Part shown: in pieces, positions 13,934-22,746 of the stretch
Position numbering within the stretch: the stretch's first letter is position 1
Layout: each line of letters opens with the position of its first letter
NCBI GenBank assembly: GCA_020847755.1
Contig: JADLBK010000050.1
Span: 1 to 51,011 of the forward strand
Direction: 5' to 3'
Length of the DNA stretch: 51,011 nucleotides
Source: Flavobacteriales bacterium
Lineage (GTDB): Bacteria; Bacteroidota; Bacteroidia; Flavobacteriales_F; PHOS-HE28
Made by a program: the position numbers and the translations under genes
The notes under the pieces: generated by a model
The model's input: only the letters and a program-made list of their open reading frames with translations
Databases searched by the model: none
What the model was told of the DNA's origin: nothing

Positions 13934-16879
13934 TCAACGCACCACCTGGAAGCGCTCCTCACCCCGCGCCCGATCGGTGATCACCTGCAGCACGTAGCTG
14001 CCGGGTGCAAGGCCTGCGATGTTCAGGACGATGCGATCGCGCAGCGCAGCGCCGCTCACCTGCTGTCGCACGACCACACGGCCCGAGGCGTCGAGCACGA
14101 CCAGCTCCGCCGAGCGCGCATCGCCCATGGCCCCGCGCACCTGCAATTGGTCCTGCGCCGGTTTCGGGAAGACGAGCAGCTCGACCGTGGAGGCTTCCTC
14201 GATCCCGATGCCGTCGGCCAGGTCCCACAGCTGGATGTCATCCACCGCGGCCTCCACCAGGCTGCCGCCGTCCAGGTTCTGCCCGGGCCGGATGCTGTCC
14301 GAGGCGTTGTACTTGATGTACACCGTGGAATTCGGGCTCACGAAGTCGCCCACCCGGAAAGCCACCCGGCGCCAGCTCCGGTCGCTCGTCCTCGTGTTCT
14401 CGACGGGGACCCAGTTGCTGCCATCGTTGCTCAACCACACCTGCCACCAGTCCGCGCCGGGGTTGGCGCCGCTCGGGGGATCGTTCACGTACCAGCGCCA
14501 GTAGGACATGGCCGGCTCCTGCATGTTCGACATGTCCAGCGCGGCGCTCCGCAGCGTGGTGGTGCCACCGTCCACATCGTTCTCCCCCAGCGGGGCGAGC
14601 TCGCTCGATGCGTTGCCCGTCACATAACAGATCTCTCCACCCGGAGTGTGCTGGTATCCGGGCTGCACCACCGTGCTCAGGTCGCCCGGGGTGGCATAGC
14701 TGCCCACGGGCATGTTGAACTCCCACTCGCCGGTGGTGGCATTGTCCGTGGGGAGTCCGATGTCCCAATTCCCGAGCTGGGTGTTGTTGTCCGCATCGTC
14801 CGTGGCCACCAGCCCGAAGCCCACCATGATGTAATAGGGCACGTTCGGGTCGGGTTCGGCCGCACCGATCGGCACCACCGCGCTCAGCTGCTGGAAGCTG
14901 TCCTCCACCCCCATGTAGTACGCGATCACCGTGCCCGCAGGCTGCGCAGGAATGGTGACGTGGTAGTCGTTGCTGCCGAAGTCCACCATCGGCAGGGTGT
15001 TCCATGTGGCGCCGTCATTCACCCGGTAGAACAGCTTCACCTCCGAGAGGAAGGGCAGGAAATCGAAGTCCAGGACGAGCTGTGCATCCAGCTCGATCCC
15101 CTGCGCTTCGGGCGCCGTCTCCAGGTTGCTGTGCACCAGGGTGGCGTTGCTCAGCAGGGTGATCCCGTGCAGGGCGAAGGCCTCCACGATGGCCGCGGCG
15201 TTCGGCGTGCCGTTGGTGATGTCGCCGTCCGTGTCATCCGCCTGCAGCACGTCCAGCAGCACATCGCGGAACGCCTGCCCTTCATTGCCGTTCACCGTGT
15301 TCGCCTGCAGACCCGGAAAGGCCTCGACGAACAAGGTGAGCATCGCGTTCATGTCATTGCCCAACAGCAGGTAGGTGTCCCACCAGGCCCCGGCGATGAT
15401 CTCCCCGTCCGCATGCACCTGGCCCACCAGGTCCACCGGGTACACCTTGCGGTTCTCGTCATAACGCCGGATGAAGTTGTCAGGGTCGCTCAGCGAACTG
15501 CCTTCGGCCAGGATCGGGTCCTCGGTGATCGAAAGGGCCCACACATCCGCATAGCCTTCGTTCATGGCCCCGTTGGTGAACTGGCTCAGCAACGAACCAT
15601 AGAACTTGTCGTTGATGCCGTGCCCATACTCGTGGTACACCACCTCGGCGATCTGCGCGTAGCTCTGGCAGTCCCCGCCCTCCTGATAGAAGTTGATGGA
15701 ACCGCCATCGTAGAAGGCGTTGCAGGTCCCGGCCACATCGACGTTCGTGGCGAAGGGGACGTCAAGGGAAGTGAAGTTCGGCAGCCACGTCTTCATGTGG
15801 TCGTGCACCACGTTCACATGGTAATAGGCACTGCGCTCACGGAGGTTGGCGTTCGCGTCGAAGCTCACCGCGTTCGGACCCTCCTGCAACGTGGTCTGGA
15901 AGCTCGGGGTGCTGCCTCCCGTCTTCACATTGCACCAACGGCCGTCCAGGAAGAAGGTGGCGTTCACCGGACCGCCCACACCGGTGTTCAGATAGCCCTG
16001 GTCATCCAGGTATTGGCTCAGTCCGTTCACGACCACGCGCAGGTCGGGCAGCACCTCGGTGGTGGCCGGCACGTACGGGTTCACCGTGTGGGCCGCGGCG
16101 GTGGCGGCGATCTCCGCCCCGGCGGAGGCCGGGGGCGCATGATGCACCACCAGGTCCTGCCGGTAGAGCAGCTCGCCCGAATGTGCATCCACCCAGCACG
16201 ACCAGCGGCCGGGCACCCCCTGCTCCATGGTGTTGATCATGACCTCATGCACCAACCGGTGCTCCACGGTCCGATGGCCCGGGACCGGCAGGATGCGCAG
16301 CCCGTTGACCGCAGCGCCCACGATACCGGTCAACCCGCTCGAGGCGTTCACCACCGCCGCGGCTTCACTGATGCCCGGCTGCGTCTCCACCTGGATCCCC
16401 GGATACAGATCGGTGCCGAACGCGATCACCCGGCCTTGGGCGTCCAGCTTCACCATCGCCTGGCCGAACACGACGGGCAGGCCGGCGTGGGTCTGGGCAA
16501 AGTGCACATAGGTGTGCTTGGCGGTGGGATACACGGACCTCACGCTGACCTCTGCGAGGGGCAGGTTGAAGCCCGCGAGCTGGTGCTGGAGGAAGTCCCA
16601 TGCCTTCGACACGGGATCCGCGCCCATCGCCGGGATGGGCCTGCCGAAGGCCCGATGCGGAAGCCCGCTGGCCTCGTTGAACTCCGTCCACCACGTGCCA
16701 TGTTCGGCCACGAAGGCCCGCCACTGGGGCCGTGCACGCAGCTCGGCCTGCCAGGGGATGTCGGGCGTACGCTGCGGATCGCGGATGAAGGTGATGCTCC
16801 GTTCATCGCGGCCGCCTTCCACGGCCATGGCATTGAGGGTGCCGGCGATCAGACCGGCGACGAGGAGGACTTGACGCAT
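13934..16879 (-). CDS. Secreted M36-type (fungalysin-like) metalloprotease with T9SS sorting domain
   Basis: 981 aa. Signal peptide 1-19 (MRQVLLVAGLIAGTLNAMA). Propeptide/FTP-like region (about 100-240), then a metalloprotease domain with zinc motif HEYGH (416-420) and the downstream Glu in MNEGYADVW (Glu441). A beta-sandwich domain of the choice-of-anchor or MAM-like kind follows (about 690-885, ending AAVDDIQLWDL). The T9SS type A C-terminal domain is about 905-981 (LLVFPKPAQDQLQVRGAMG ... ASGRVV ... LAPGSYVLQV). It probably degrades extracellular protein after secretion and cell-surface attachment. The minus-strand context has its own possible GAACTTCG box about 18 nt upstream. Confidence 0.87.
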   Translation of the reverse strand: MRQVLLVAGLIAGTLNAMAVEGGRDERSITFIRDPQRTPDIPWQAELRARPQWRAFVAEHGTWWTEFNEASGLPHRAFGRPIPAMGADPVSKAWDFLQHQLAGFNLPLAEVSVRSVYPTAKHTYVHFAQTHAGLPVVFGQAMVKLDAQGRVIAFGTDLYPGIQVETQPGISEAAAVVNASSGLTGIVGAAVNGLRILPVPGHRTVEHRLVHEVMINTMEQGVPGRWSCWVDAHSGELLYRQDLVVHHAPPASAGAEIAATAAAHTVNPYVPATTEVLPDLRVVVNGLSQYLDDQGYLNTGVGGPVNATFFLDGRWCNVKTGGSTPSFQTTLQEGPNAVSFDANANLRERSAYYHVNVVHDHMKTWLPNFTSLDVPFATNVDVAGTCNAFYDGGSINFYQEGGDCQSYAQIAEVVYHEYGHGINDKFYGSLLSQFTNGAMNEGYADVWALSITEDPILAEGSSLSDPDNFIRRYDENRKVYPVDLVGQVHADGEIIAGAWWDTYLLLGNDMNAMLTLFVEAFPGLQANTVNGNEGQAFRDVLLDVLQADDTDGDITNGTPNAAAIVEAFALHGITLLSNATLVHSNLETAPEAQGIELDAQLVLDFDFLPFLSEVKLFYRVNDGATWNTLPMVDFGSNDYHVTIPAQPAGTVIAYYMGVEDSFQQLSAVVPIGAAEPDPNVPYYIMVGFGLVATDDADNNTQLGNWDIGLPTDNATTGEWEFNMPVGSYATPGDLSTVVQPGYQHTPGGEICYVTGNASSELAPLGENDVDGGTTTLRSAALDMSNMQEPAMSYWRWYVNDPPSGANPGADWWQVWLSNDGSNWVPVENTRTSDRSWRRVAFRVGDFVSPNSTVYIKYNASDSIRPGQNLDGGSLVEAAVDDIQLWDLADGIGIEEASTVELLVFPKPAQDQLQVRGAMGDARSAELVVLDASGRVVVRQQVSGAALRDRIVLNIAGLAPGSYVLQVITDRARGEERFQVVR

Positions 16880-16961
16880 TGCGCAACAGGTTGGTGGAAC
16901 GAAGTTCGGGTTCGGTCAGCTACCGAACAACTCCGACCACCGCCATGTGCGGGGAAGTCCA

Positions 16962-17732
16962 TCAGGCGTCGGGCAGCACCATCGATAGGCCATCGTAGGC
17001 CAGTTCCACGCCTTCCGGCAGGGTGCGCTGCACATCGGCATGCCTGCCAAGCAAATGGCTGATGTGGGTGAGGAAGGTGCGGCGTGCGCCCAGTTCCCGG
17101 GCCAGGTCCAGCGCCTCCTCCAGGTTGAGGTGGGCCGCATGCGGCTCGTGACGCAGCGCGTTGAGCACCAGCACCTCGGAACCTCCCACGCGCTCCTTGG
17201 TCGAAGGTGGCAGCTCCTTCGCGTCGGTGATGTAGGAAAGGCCGCCGATCCGGAAACCCAGCACCGGCATCCCCAGGTGCAGCACCTCCACGGCTTCGAG
17301 ACCGACACCGGCGGCGGTGAAGGGTCCGGGAGCGATGGGATGCAGCTCCAGCTCGGGCACTCCGGGGTAGCGCACTGCGGCGAAGGCGTATGCGTAGATG
17401 CGCCGTACGGCGGCCAGGGTGGCCTCGGAGGCATGCACCGGCATCACCGCGCGCTGACGGTGGTTGAAGCTGCGCAGTTCGTCCATGCCGCTGATGTGGT
17501 CCATGTGCTCGTGGGTGAGCAGCACGGCGTCCACATGATCGATCCCGGCACGGAGGCTCTGTTGCCGCAGATCGGGCCCGGCGTCGATGAGGATGGACCG
17601 CCCCCCCACCTCCAGCCAGCCCGAGGTGCGCAGTCGCCGATCCCGTGCATCGCTGCTCGTGCACACCGCGCACCGGCAGCCGATCACCGGCACACCCTGG
17701 CTGGTGCCCGTTCCAAGGAAGGTGAAGCGCAT
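16962..17732 (-). CDS. MBL-fold metallo-hydrolase (PhnP-like)
   Basis: 256 aa. The start is the ATG at 17732, which opens MRFTFLGTGTSQGVPV; the track start at 17987 runs through the tRNA gene. Metallo-beta-lactamase fold with the metal motif THEHMDH (73-79). It also has the Cys cluster GCRCAVC (residues 18-24), which in PhnP-type phosphodiesterases binds a structural zinc. Likely hydrolyses a small phosphodiester (cyclic phosphate), but no phosphonate genes are nearby. It is divergent from tRNA-Ser. Confidence 0.82.
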   Translation of the reverse strand: MRFTFLGTGTSQGVPVIGCRCAVCTSSDARDRRLRTSGWLEVGGRSILIDAGPDLRQQSLRAGIDHVDAVLLTHEHMDHISGMDELRSFNHRQRAVMPVHASEATLAAVRRIYAYAFAAVRYPGVPELELHPIAPGPFTAAGVGLEAVEVLHLGMPVLGFRIGGLSYITDAKELPPSTKERVGGSEVLVLNALRHEPHAAHLNLEEALDLARELGARRTFLTHISHLLGRHADVQRTLPEGVELAYDGLSMVLPDA

Positions 17733-17742
17733 GAGCGGTGCG

Positions 17743-17749
17743 CAAATTA
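17743..17749 (-). promoter_or_regulatory. -7-like element TAATTTG for the MBL hydrolase gene
   Basis: TAATTTG on the minus strand, 10 nt before the ATG at 17732; back-to-back with the tRNA-Ser promoter. Confidence 0.4.
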
Positions 17750-17765
17750 CCCGATCGCCGGGCGC

Positions 17766-17773
17766 TACCTTCG
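17766..17773 (+). promoter_or_regulatory. -7 element TACCTTCG for tRNA-Ser
   Basis: TACCTTCG ends 9 nt before the mature tRNA 5' end, so transcription should start within a few bases of position 17778. Because the RNA start is constrained here, this supports TTCG as a working variant of TTTG in this genome. Confidence 0.6.
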
Positions 17774-17782
17774 CCGCCGCTC

Positions 17783-17872
17783 GGAGAGGTGGCAGAGCGG
17801 TCGAATGCGGCGGTCTTGAAAACCGCTTTACCCGCAAGGGTAACGGGGGTTCGAATCCCTCCCTCTCCGCCA
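17783..17872 (+). tRNA. tRNA-Ser (anticodon UGA)
   Basis: Acceptor stem GGAGAGG/CCTCTCC with discriminator G and an encoded CCA end. The anticodon stem-loop GCGGT-CTTGAAA-ACCGC gives anticodon TGA. A long variable arm with its own hairpin (ACCCGCAAGGGT) marks it as a class II tRNA, and the T-loop GTTCGAATC is canonical. Confidence 0.97.
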
Positions 17873-17877
17873 AGCCC

Positions 17878-17893
17878 CCCCGCGGAAGCGGGG
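17878..17893 (+). terminator. Hairpin after tRNA-Ser
   Basis: CCCCGC-GGAA-GCGGGG with a GNRA-type loop, 5 nt after the tRNA end; no long T tract follows. Confidence 0.5.
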
Positions 17894-18094
17894 CGTGTTC
17901 GGGCCGGGCTTCGGACCGAGCGGCCCCGGCCGAACGGAGCGGTGCGAACAGCAGCCCGTGCATCGGGTGTGGCGTGAACCTTCGCACAGGAGCGCGCAGC
18001 CATCCCTTACCGCGCCCCTCGTTCCGAACAGCGGATGCCGCGGGAACGGTGGCGCGATCCCAGGGAACGGTGATGATCCGCCCGACGGCCGAAG

Positions 18095-18102
18095 TACCTT
18101 TG
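18095..18102 (+). promoter_or_regulatory. -7 element TACCTTTG abutting the GWxTD gene start
   Basis: Exact TAnnTTTG, only 5 nt before the ATG at 18108; predicted to yield a leaderless or near-leaderless mRNA. Confidence 0.5.
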
Positions 18103-18107
18103 AAAGC

Positions 18108-19559
18108 ATGTCACGCTCCATCCTCCCGCTGGCCCTGATGTCCCTCGCCCTTCCCATCGGAGCCCAATCGCTGCCCGAGTTCCTGGTGGAGGTCCGGCGC
18201 TTCGAGGTGCCGGAGCAGGGCCCCTTCGTGGACCTCAGCGTGGCCGTGCTCGGGGCCTCGGTCCATCACGAGGACTCCGCTGCGGGCCTGTCCCAGGCCC
18301 GGTTGGAGCTGGTGGCCCTGGTGGAGAAGGCCGGTGCCATCGTCGACCACCGGAAAGTGGAGCTCACGGGCCCGCCACGCACCACCGAGGTCCCACCCGA
18401 TCTTCTGTACACGACCGCATTCGCCCTTCCCGCCGGTGAATACACGCTGGAGATCCAGGTCCGGGACCTTCAGGGAGCGGACTCGGCGCGGACGGAGCGC
18501 CGCCCGCTGCTTGTGCCGGCCTTGCCGGACGGACCCACGTTCTCCGATGTGCTGCTGGTCTCCGGCACCGGGGAAGCGGGCTCCTCAGGACACGCCCACG
18601 CGGGCCGGACCTTCATTCCCTTCGTGGGCGCCTACTACCCCAGCTCCGTGGAGCGCATGGACCTGTATGCCGAGCTCTACGGCATGGACGTCCGCCTCGG
18701 GGGTGACAGCCTCTACCTGCTGAGCTATCAGATCGAGGGTCAGGGGACGGGCACCCCGATCGGTGCGTTCCGCGCGGCGGCACGCGTAAAGGCGCGCCCT
18801 GTGGAACCTTTGCTGGGCGGCTTCGACATCCGCTCGCTGCCCAGCGGGAACTACGTGCTCGCCTTGGAGGCACGCGATCGATCAGGGCAGCTCCTGGCCC
18901 GCACTGAACGGTTCCTGCAGCGCAACAACCCGATCTCCTACCGGATGGACGACCTGTCCACCGTGGCCATGGGCGGCACTTTCGCCGACCGCATCACCGA
19001 GCCGGACAGCCTGGCCGAGTTCATCCACTGCCTGCGCCCCATCGCCGACGACCTGGAGCGCAAGATGATCGACGACCGTTGGACGGACCGCGAGATGGAC
19101 CTCATGCGCCGCTTCTTCTACAGCTTCTGGTTCAACCGCAATGGGCTGGACCCGGAAGGAGCGTGGAAGGCCTACCGTGCGGAGGTCCTGCGGGTCAACC
19201 GGATGTACGGCTCGCGTATCAAGCGGGGCTATGAGACCGACCGCGGCTACGTGCACCTCAAGTACGGGGCACCCAACACCATCGTCGACCGGCCCAGCGA
19301 CATGGGCGTGTATCCTTATCAGATCTGGCACTATTACCGCGCCGGCCGTTACACCGACCGCCGCTTCGTGTTCTATCTGCCGGACATGGTGACGAACGAC
19401 TACGAGCTGTTGCACTCCGAGGTGCCCGGCGAGATCCAGAACCCCCGCTGGAACCAGGTGCTGCACGCCCGCGACACGCCGATGAACAACGTGCAGCCCG
19501 GCTCGGTGAACTCCCTGAGCGGTGAACGTTCGGACGAGTTCTTCATGAACCCACGCTGA
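18108..19559 (+). CDS. GWxTD domain-containing secreted protein
   Basis: 483 aa. The start is the ATG at 18108, which gives a signal peptide (SRSILPLALMSLALPIGAQ); the track start at 17895 is in the tRNA region. The C-terminal third carries the GWxTD domain (IADDLERKMIDDRWTDREMD, then GLDPEGAWKAYRAEVLRVN and GYVHLKYGAPNTIVDRPSD). The family is widespread in Bacteroidetes and has no established function to my knowledge. The N-terminal two thirds look like beta-sandwich modules (LEIQVRDLQG, LALEARDRSGQLLARTERFL). Probably periplasmic, since no T9SS tail is present. Confidence 0.83.
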   Translation: MSRSILPLALMSLALPIGAQSLPEFLVEVRRFEVPEQGPFVDLSVAVLGASVHHEDSAAGLSQARLELVALVEKAGAIVDHRKVELTGPPRTTEVPPDLLYTTAFALPAGEYTLEIQVRDLQGADSARTERRPLLVPALPDGPTFSDVLLVSGTGEAGSSGHAHAGRTFIPFVGAYYPSSVERMDLYAELYGMDVRLGGDSLYLLSYQIEGQGTGTPIGAFRAAARVKARPVEPLLGGFDIRSLPSGNYVLALEARDRSGQLLARTERFLQRNNPISYRMDDLSTVAMGGTFADRITEPDSLAEFIHCLRPIADDLERKMIDDRWTDREMDLMRRFFYSFWFNRNGLDPEGAWKAYRAEVLRVNRMYGSRIKRGYETDRGYVHLKYGAPNTIVDRPSDMGVYPYQIWHYYRAGRYTDRRFVFYLPDMVTNDYELLHSEVPGEIQNPRWNQVLHARDTPMNNVQPGSVNSLSGERSDEFFMNPR

Positions 19560-19577
19560 CGGTCGCGCAGCCTCGGC

Positions 19578-19585
19578 CATCTTTG
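19578..19585 (+). promoter_or_regulatory. Possible -7 element CATCTTTG for the glycosyltransferase
   Basis: CATCTTTG 18 nt before ATG 19604, just after the preceding stop. Confidence 0.35.
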
Positions 19586-19603
19586 CCGCCGCACGCAGCC
19601 CCC

Positions 19604-20641
19604 ATGCGCGATACGGCGATCGTGATCCTGAACTGGAACGGCCTCACCTGGCTGCAACGCTTCCTGCCCGGCGTGGTGCAGGCCGCCGAGGGCGCCGAGG
19701 TCGTCGTGGCCGACAACGGCAGCTCCGATGGTTCGCTGCGCTGGCTGAAGGCCTCCATGCCCGGCGTGCGTACCATCGCCCTGGAACGGAACCTAGGCTT
19801 CGCGGGTGGCTACAACGCCGCGCTGGAGCGGGTGAAGGCCTCGTACTTCGTGCTGCTGAACTCCGATGTGGAGGTCCGCCCAGGCTGGCTCTCGGGCATG
19901 CGGGCTTTGTTGGACGCCGATCCGCACATGGCGGCCTGCCAGCCCAAAGTGCTGGCCCATGCCCACCCCGAACGCTTCGAACATGCCGGCGCCGCAGGCG
20001 GATACATCGACCGCAACGGCTACCCTTTCTGCCGCGGGCGGATCTTCGAGATCACCGAATCGGACCATGGGCAGTACGATGACGACCGCGAGGTCTTCTG
20101 GGCCACCGGGGCCTGTCTGATGGTGCGGGCGCAGGCCTTCCGTGATGCCGGCGGCTTCGATGCCTCACTGTTCGCGCACATGGAGGAGATCGACCTGTGC
20201 TGGCGGCTGCGCCGCCGCGGCTGGCGAATCGGCTACACGGCCCGGGCCAGCGTTCTCCATGTCGGCGGCGGGGCGCTCGGGTACGGCAGCCCGCGCAAGA
20301 CCTACCTCAACTTCCGCAACAGCCTCATCGTGCTCACCAAGAACCTGCACACGGGCTGGCTGCCGGGCCGCCTGTTGCGCCGTTTCCTGCTGGACGGTGC
20401 GGCCGGCTGGAAGTTCCTGCTCGAAGGGCACGGTGCGCACAGCTGGCAGGTGGCCCGTGCCCATGTCCACTTCCTCGGCCGTCTACCGGGGCTGCTGCGC
20501 GAACGCGCACGGCTCATGCGGGAGGAGGACGAGCCCGACCTCACCGGCATGTACACGCGCAACATCGCGTTCGACCGGTTCATCCTCAAGCACGCCCGCT
20601 TCAGCGACCTCCCGCGGGAGGCCTTCGTGCAACGCACCTAA
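19604..20641 (+). CDS. Family 2 glycosyltransferase
   Basis: 345 aa, GT-A fold. The N-terminus (DTAIVILNWNG), the nucleotide-sugar region VVVADNGSSDGSL, ALERNLGFAGGYN and the metal-binding LNSDVEV are diagnostic of the rhamnosyl/WbbL-like branch of GT2. The EEIDLCWRLRRRGWRI catalytic block follows. The C-terminus is basic and partly hydrophobic and may associate with the membrane. The acceptor and sugar cannot be told; it is isolated from other glycan genes. Its end overlaps the convergent aroQ stop by 4 bp. Confidence 0.88.
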   Translation: MRDTAIVILNWNGLTWLQRFLPGVVQAAEGAEVVVADNGSSDGSLRWLKASMPGVRTIALERNLGFAGGYNAALERVKASYFVLLNSDVEVRPGWLSGMRALLDADPHMAACQPKVLAHAHPERFEHAGAAGGYIDRNGYPFCRGRIFEITESDHGQYDDDREVFWATGACLMVRAQAFRDAGGFDASLFAHMEEIDLCWRLRRRGWRIGYTARASVLHVGGGALGYGSPRKTYLNFRNSLIVLTKNLHTGWLPGRLLRRFLLDGAAGWKFLLEGHGAHSWQVARAHVHFLGRLPGLLRERARLMREEDEPDLTGMYTRNIAFDRFILKHARFSDLPREAFVQRT

Positions 20642-21072
20642 CTGGCGGCCGCGCGGCGCAAAAGGTGGTCCACGGCAAGGCGGTAGCTCTCGGTCCCCAG
20701 TCCCATGATGCTGCCCACGCACACCGCTCCCACGAGCGACGTGTGGCGGAAGGGCTCACGCGCGAGCAGGTTGGAGAGATGCACCTCCAACACGGGTACG
20801 GCCACCGAAGCCACCGCATCACGCAGCGCCACCGAAGTGTGGCTGTAGCCGCCCGCGTTCAGCACCACACCGGCGTACACGCCGTCCGCCTCGTGAAGCC
20901 AGCGGATCAGTTCCCCCTCCAGTTCGCTCTGGCGGTGGTCGATCCGATGCCCGGGGAACGCCCTGCGCAACCCCGCGATCAGGCCATCCAGGTCCGTGCC
21001 GCCGTAGATCGAGGGCTCACGACGACCGAGCAGCCCGAGGTTCGGGCCGTTGACCACCAGGATGTCCGCCAT
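20638..21072 (-). CDS. aroQ: Type II 3-dehydroquinate dehydratase
   Basis: 144 aa, the usual length for a type II dehydroquinase. Converts 3-dehydroquinate to 3-dehydroshikimate, the third step of the shikimate pathway. Diagnostic motifs are ILVVNGPNLGLLGRREPSIYG, HRQSELEGELIRWLHEA, VLNAGGYSHTSVALRDA and PVLEVHLSN. Divergent from xerD with 44 nt between start codons. Confidence 0.95.
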   Translation of the reverse strand: MADILVVNGPNLGLLGRREPSIYGGTDLDGLIAGLRRAFPGHRIDHRQSELEGELIRWLHEADGVYAGVVLNAGGYSHTSVALRDAVASVAVPVLEVHLSNLLAREPFRHTSLVGAVCVGSIMGLGTESYRLAVDHLLRRAAAS

Positions 21073-21104
21073 GCGGGCGAAGTAACGAAAGGCCCGCCCG
21101 ATGG

Positions 21105-21112
21105 CATCTTTG
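21105..21112 (+). promoter_or_regulatory. -7-like CATCTTTG abutting the xerD start
   Basis: Ends 4 nt before the GTG at 21117, which is the family-typical start; predicts a leaderless message. Confidence 0.4.
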
Positions 21113-21116
21113 TGCG

Positions 21117-22034
21117 GTGGACTGGCCCCGCGCGCTCACCCTGTTCCGCACCCACCTCAAGCTGGAGCGCTCCCTGAGCGACCGCACCGTGGAGGCCTAC
21201 CTCTCCGACCTGGCCAAGCTGCGAGCCTTCGCCGAATCCCATTCTCCGGCATTGCCGGCGGATGCCCTGCGCTTGGAGGACCTGCAGGCCTTCCTCACGC
21301 ACACCGTGAAGAAGGGGCTCGGTCCGCGTAGCCAGGCCCGGCTCCTCAGCGCCGTCCGCGCCTTCCATCACGCCCTGCTCGTCGATCGGCGCATCGGAAC
21401 GGACCCCACCGAACTGCTCGAGGCGCCGCGGCTTGGGCGTCACCTGCCGGAGTTCCTCAGCGTGGCCGAGATCGACGCCATCGTCGCGGCCATCGACCTG
21501 TCCAAGCCCCTGGCCCATCGCGACCGGGCCATCGTGGAATCATTGTACGGCTGTGGCCTTCGCGTGAGCGAACTGTGCGGCCTGCGGATGAGCGACATCC
21601 ACGAGCAGGAACGCTTCATCCGTGTGCTCGGAAAAGGCGACAAGGAGCGCCTGGTGCCCATCGCCTCCCACACGCTCGACCGCATCAGGGCGTATCGCGA
21701 GCATGAACGCGTGCATCAGCCCAGGGTGCCCCGCGCCGGGGACACCCTCTTCCTGAACGCCCGCGGAGGTCCACTCTCCCGTGTCGCGGTCTTCAACCTG
21801 GTACGCACGCTCGCCGCAAAGGCCGGCATCTCCAAGGCCATCAGCCCGCACACCTTCCGCCATAGTTTCGCCACCCACCTTGTGGAGGGCGGGGCCGACC
21901 TGCGTGCCGTTCAGGAGATGCTCGGCCACGCCAGCATCACCACCACCGAGATCTACACCCACCTGGACCGCGAGTTCCTCCGCAGCAACATCCTCCAGCA
22001 TCATCCCCGTGCCCGGGGGCGCTCGACAGGTTGA
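21117..22034 (+). CDS. xerD: Site-specific tyrosine recombinase XerD
   Basis: 305 aa with GTG start; MDWPRALTLFRTHLKLERSLS matches the usual N-terminus of Bacteroidetes XerD. All catalytic residues are present: Arg149 (YGCGLRVSELCGL), Lys in the GKGDKERLVPI block, His245 and Arg248 (HTFRHSFATHL), His271 (LGHAS) and Tyr280 (TEIYTHLD). Acts with a partner Xer to resolve chromosome dimers at dif. It lies next to aroQ and has no phage or integron context, so it is a housekeeping gene, not a mobile integrase. Confidence 0.92.
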   Translation: MDWPRALTLFRTHLKLERSLSDRTVEAYLSDLAKLRAFAESHSPALPADALRLEDLQAFLTHTVKKGLGPRSQARLLSAVRAFHHALLVDRRIGTDPTELLEAPRLGRHLPEFLSVAEIDAIVAAIDLSKPLAHRDRAIVESLYGCGLRVSELCGLRMSDIHEQERFIRVLGKGDKERLVPIASHTLDRIRAYREHERVHQPRVPRAGDTLFLNARGGPLSRVAVFNLVRTLAAKAGISKAISPHTFRHSFATHLVEGGADLRAVQEMLGHASITTTEIYTHLDREFLRSNILQHHPRARGRSTG

Positions 22035-22562
22035 TCAGTTCAGCTTCGCCAGGGCGCCCCGGGCGGCCAGCGCGCGCGTCACCTCCTCCATCAGCACCGC
22101 CACTTCACCGCGGATCCGACCGTCGTACTTCTCGTCCCAATCCATCCGTCCGTCCAGCGGGTCGAACCGCGCAATGCCCATGGGCAGGTCGAAAAAGGAC
22201 AGGTCCATACCGGGCACACGCTCGAACATGGTCATCTCGATGAAGACCTCCTTGACGCTGTGGTCCCCCTCCCAGATAGGTCCGTGGGTGGTGACCGTGA
22301 AGCACTTGGTGACATGGCCTGGAAGGACAAAGCGGATCACATAGTCCGCATTGTTGTCCAACAGCAGTTCGTAGCGCCCGCTCTGGCCGGTGGACAGGGT
22401 CCTCACACGCTCGCCGTTGCGGTATACACGCACCTGGGCATCCGCCAGGGGAGCCGCGGTGAACTTGTCCGTCACCGTGCCGACGATCCGGAGCTGGGCC
22501 GCTTCCACGGTCCATGTCAGCAATACGGCGGCCAGCAGCATCAGGTCACGCAGACGTTCCAT
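22035..22562 (-). CDS. Secreted protein with carboxypeptidase-regulatory-like domain
   Basis: 175 aa. Signal peptide (MERLRDLMLLAAVLLTWTVEAAQ). A CarbopepD-reg/Ig-like beta-sandwich follows (LRIVGTVTDKFTAAPLADAQVRVYRNGE ... GRYELLLDNNADYVIRF). Unassigned C-terminal part with LPMGIARFDPLDGRMDWDEKYDG. Likely periplasmic or outer-membrane associated; in Bacteroidetes similar proteins accompany OmpA-like or surface proteins. Its stop abuts the xerD stop (tail to tail). Confidence 0.65.
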   Translation of the reverse strand: MERLRDLMLLAAVLLTWTVEAAQLRIVGTVTDKFTAAPLADAQVRVYRNGERVRTLSTGQSGRYELLLDNNADYVIRFVLPGHVTKCFTVTTHGPIWEGDHSVKEVFIEMTMFERVPGMDLSFFDLPMGIARFDPLDGRMDWDEKYDGRIRGEVAVLMEEVTRALAARGALAKLN

Positions 22563-22598
22563 GCGAGCGGTGGTCCGGCTGGTGCGCGGACCGGGCGG

Positions 22599-22606
22599 CG
22601 AAACTA
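22599..22606 (-). promoter_or_regulatory. -7 element TAGTTTCG
   Basis: TAnnTTCG match on the minus strand, 36 nt upstream of ATG 22562. Confidence 0.45.
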
Positions 22607-22699
22607 TCCGCGAGGGGTGCGGGATCCAAGGCCAGGAGCCGATGTGATGGGACGATCGATCAACAGCACCCTGTTCACAACCGTGCAGGCCGGGAACGA

Positions 22700-22728
22700 A
22701 GCGGGGCGGCCCTGTGGACCGCCCCGCT
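22700..22728 (-). terminator. Terminator of the repeat-protein gene
   Basis: AGCGGGGCGG / CCGCCCCGCT 10-bp stem, read on the minus strand just after the stop of the 1130-aa gene and followed by TCGTT. Confidence 0.65.
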
Positions 22729-22746
22729 CCTCATCGGTCGAACGGC

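Larger units (their letters stand above)
17733..18107. other. Intergenic region holding the tRNA-Ser unit
   Basis: Contains the MBL promoter (-), tRNA-Ser promoter, tRNA, a hairpin, and about 200 bp (17894-18094) without recognisable gene or repeat before the GWxTD promoter. Confidence 0.6.

Noticed and set aside
14147-17062. 971-aa plus-strand ORF, the second-longest plus-strand style ORF in the track
   Set aside because: It is the mirror of the M36 protease gene on the minus strand; its translation is His/Gly/Arg-rich with no domain, which is usual for antisense frames in GC-rich DNA.
17783-17872. tRNA-Ser as an integration site for a mobile element
   Set aside because: No duplicated tRNA 3' end was noticed downstream and the following genes are ordinary chromosomal ones.
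21117-22034. XerD as a phage or integrative-element integrase
   Set aside because: The sequence matches housekeeping XerD closely, it adjoins aroQ, and no phage genes, attachment repeats or composition change were seen near it or near the tRNA-Ser gene.
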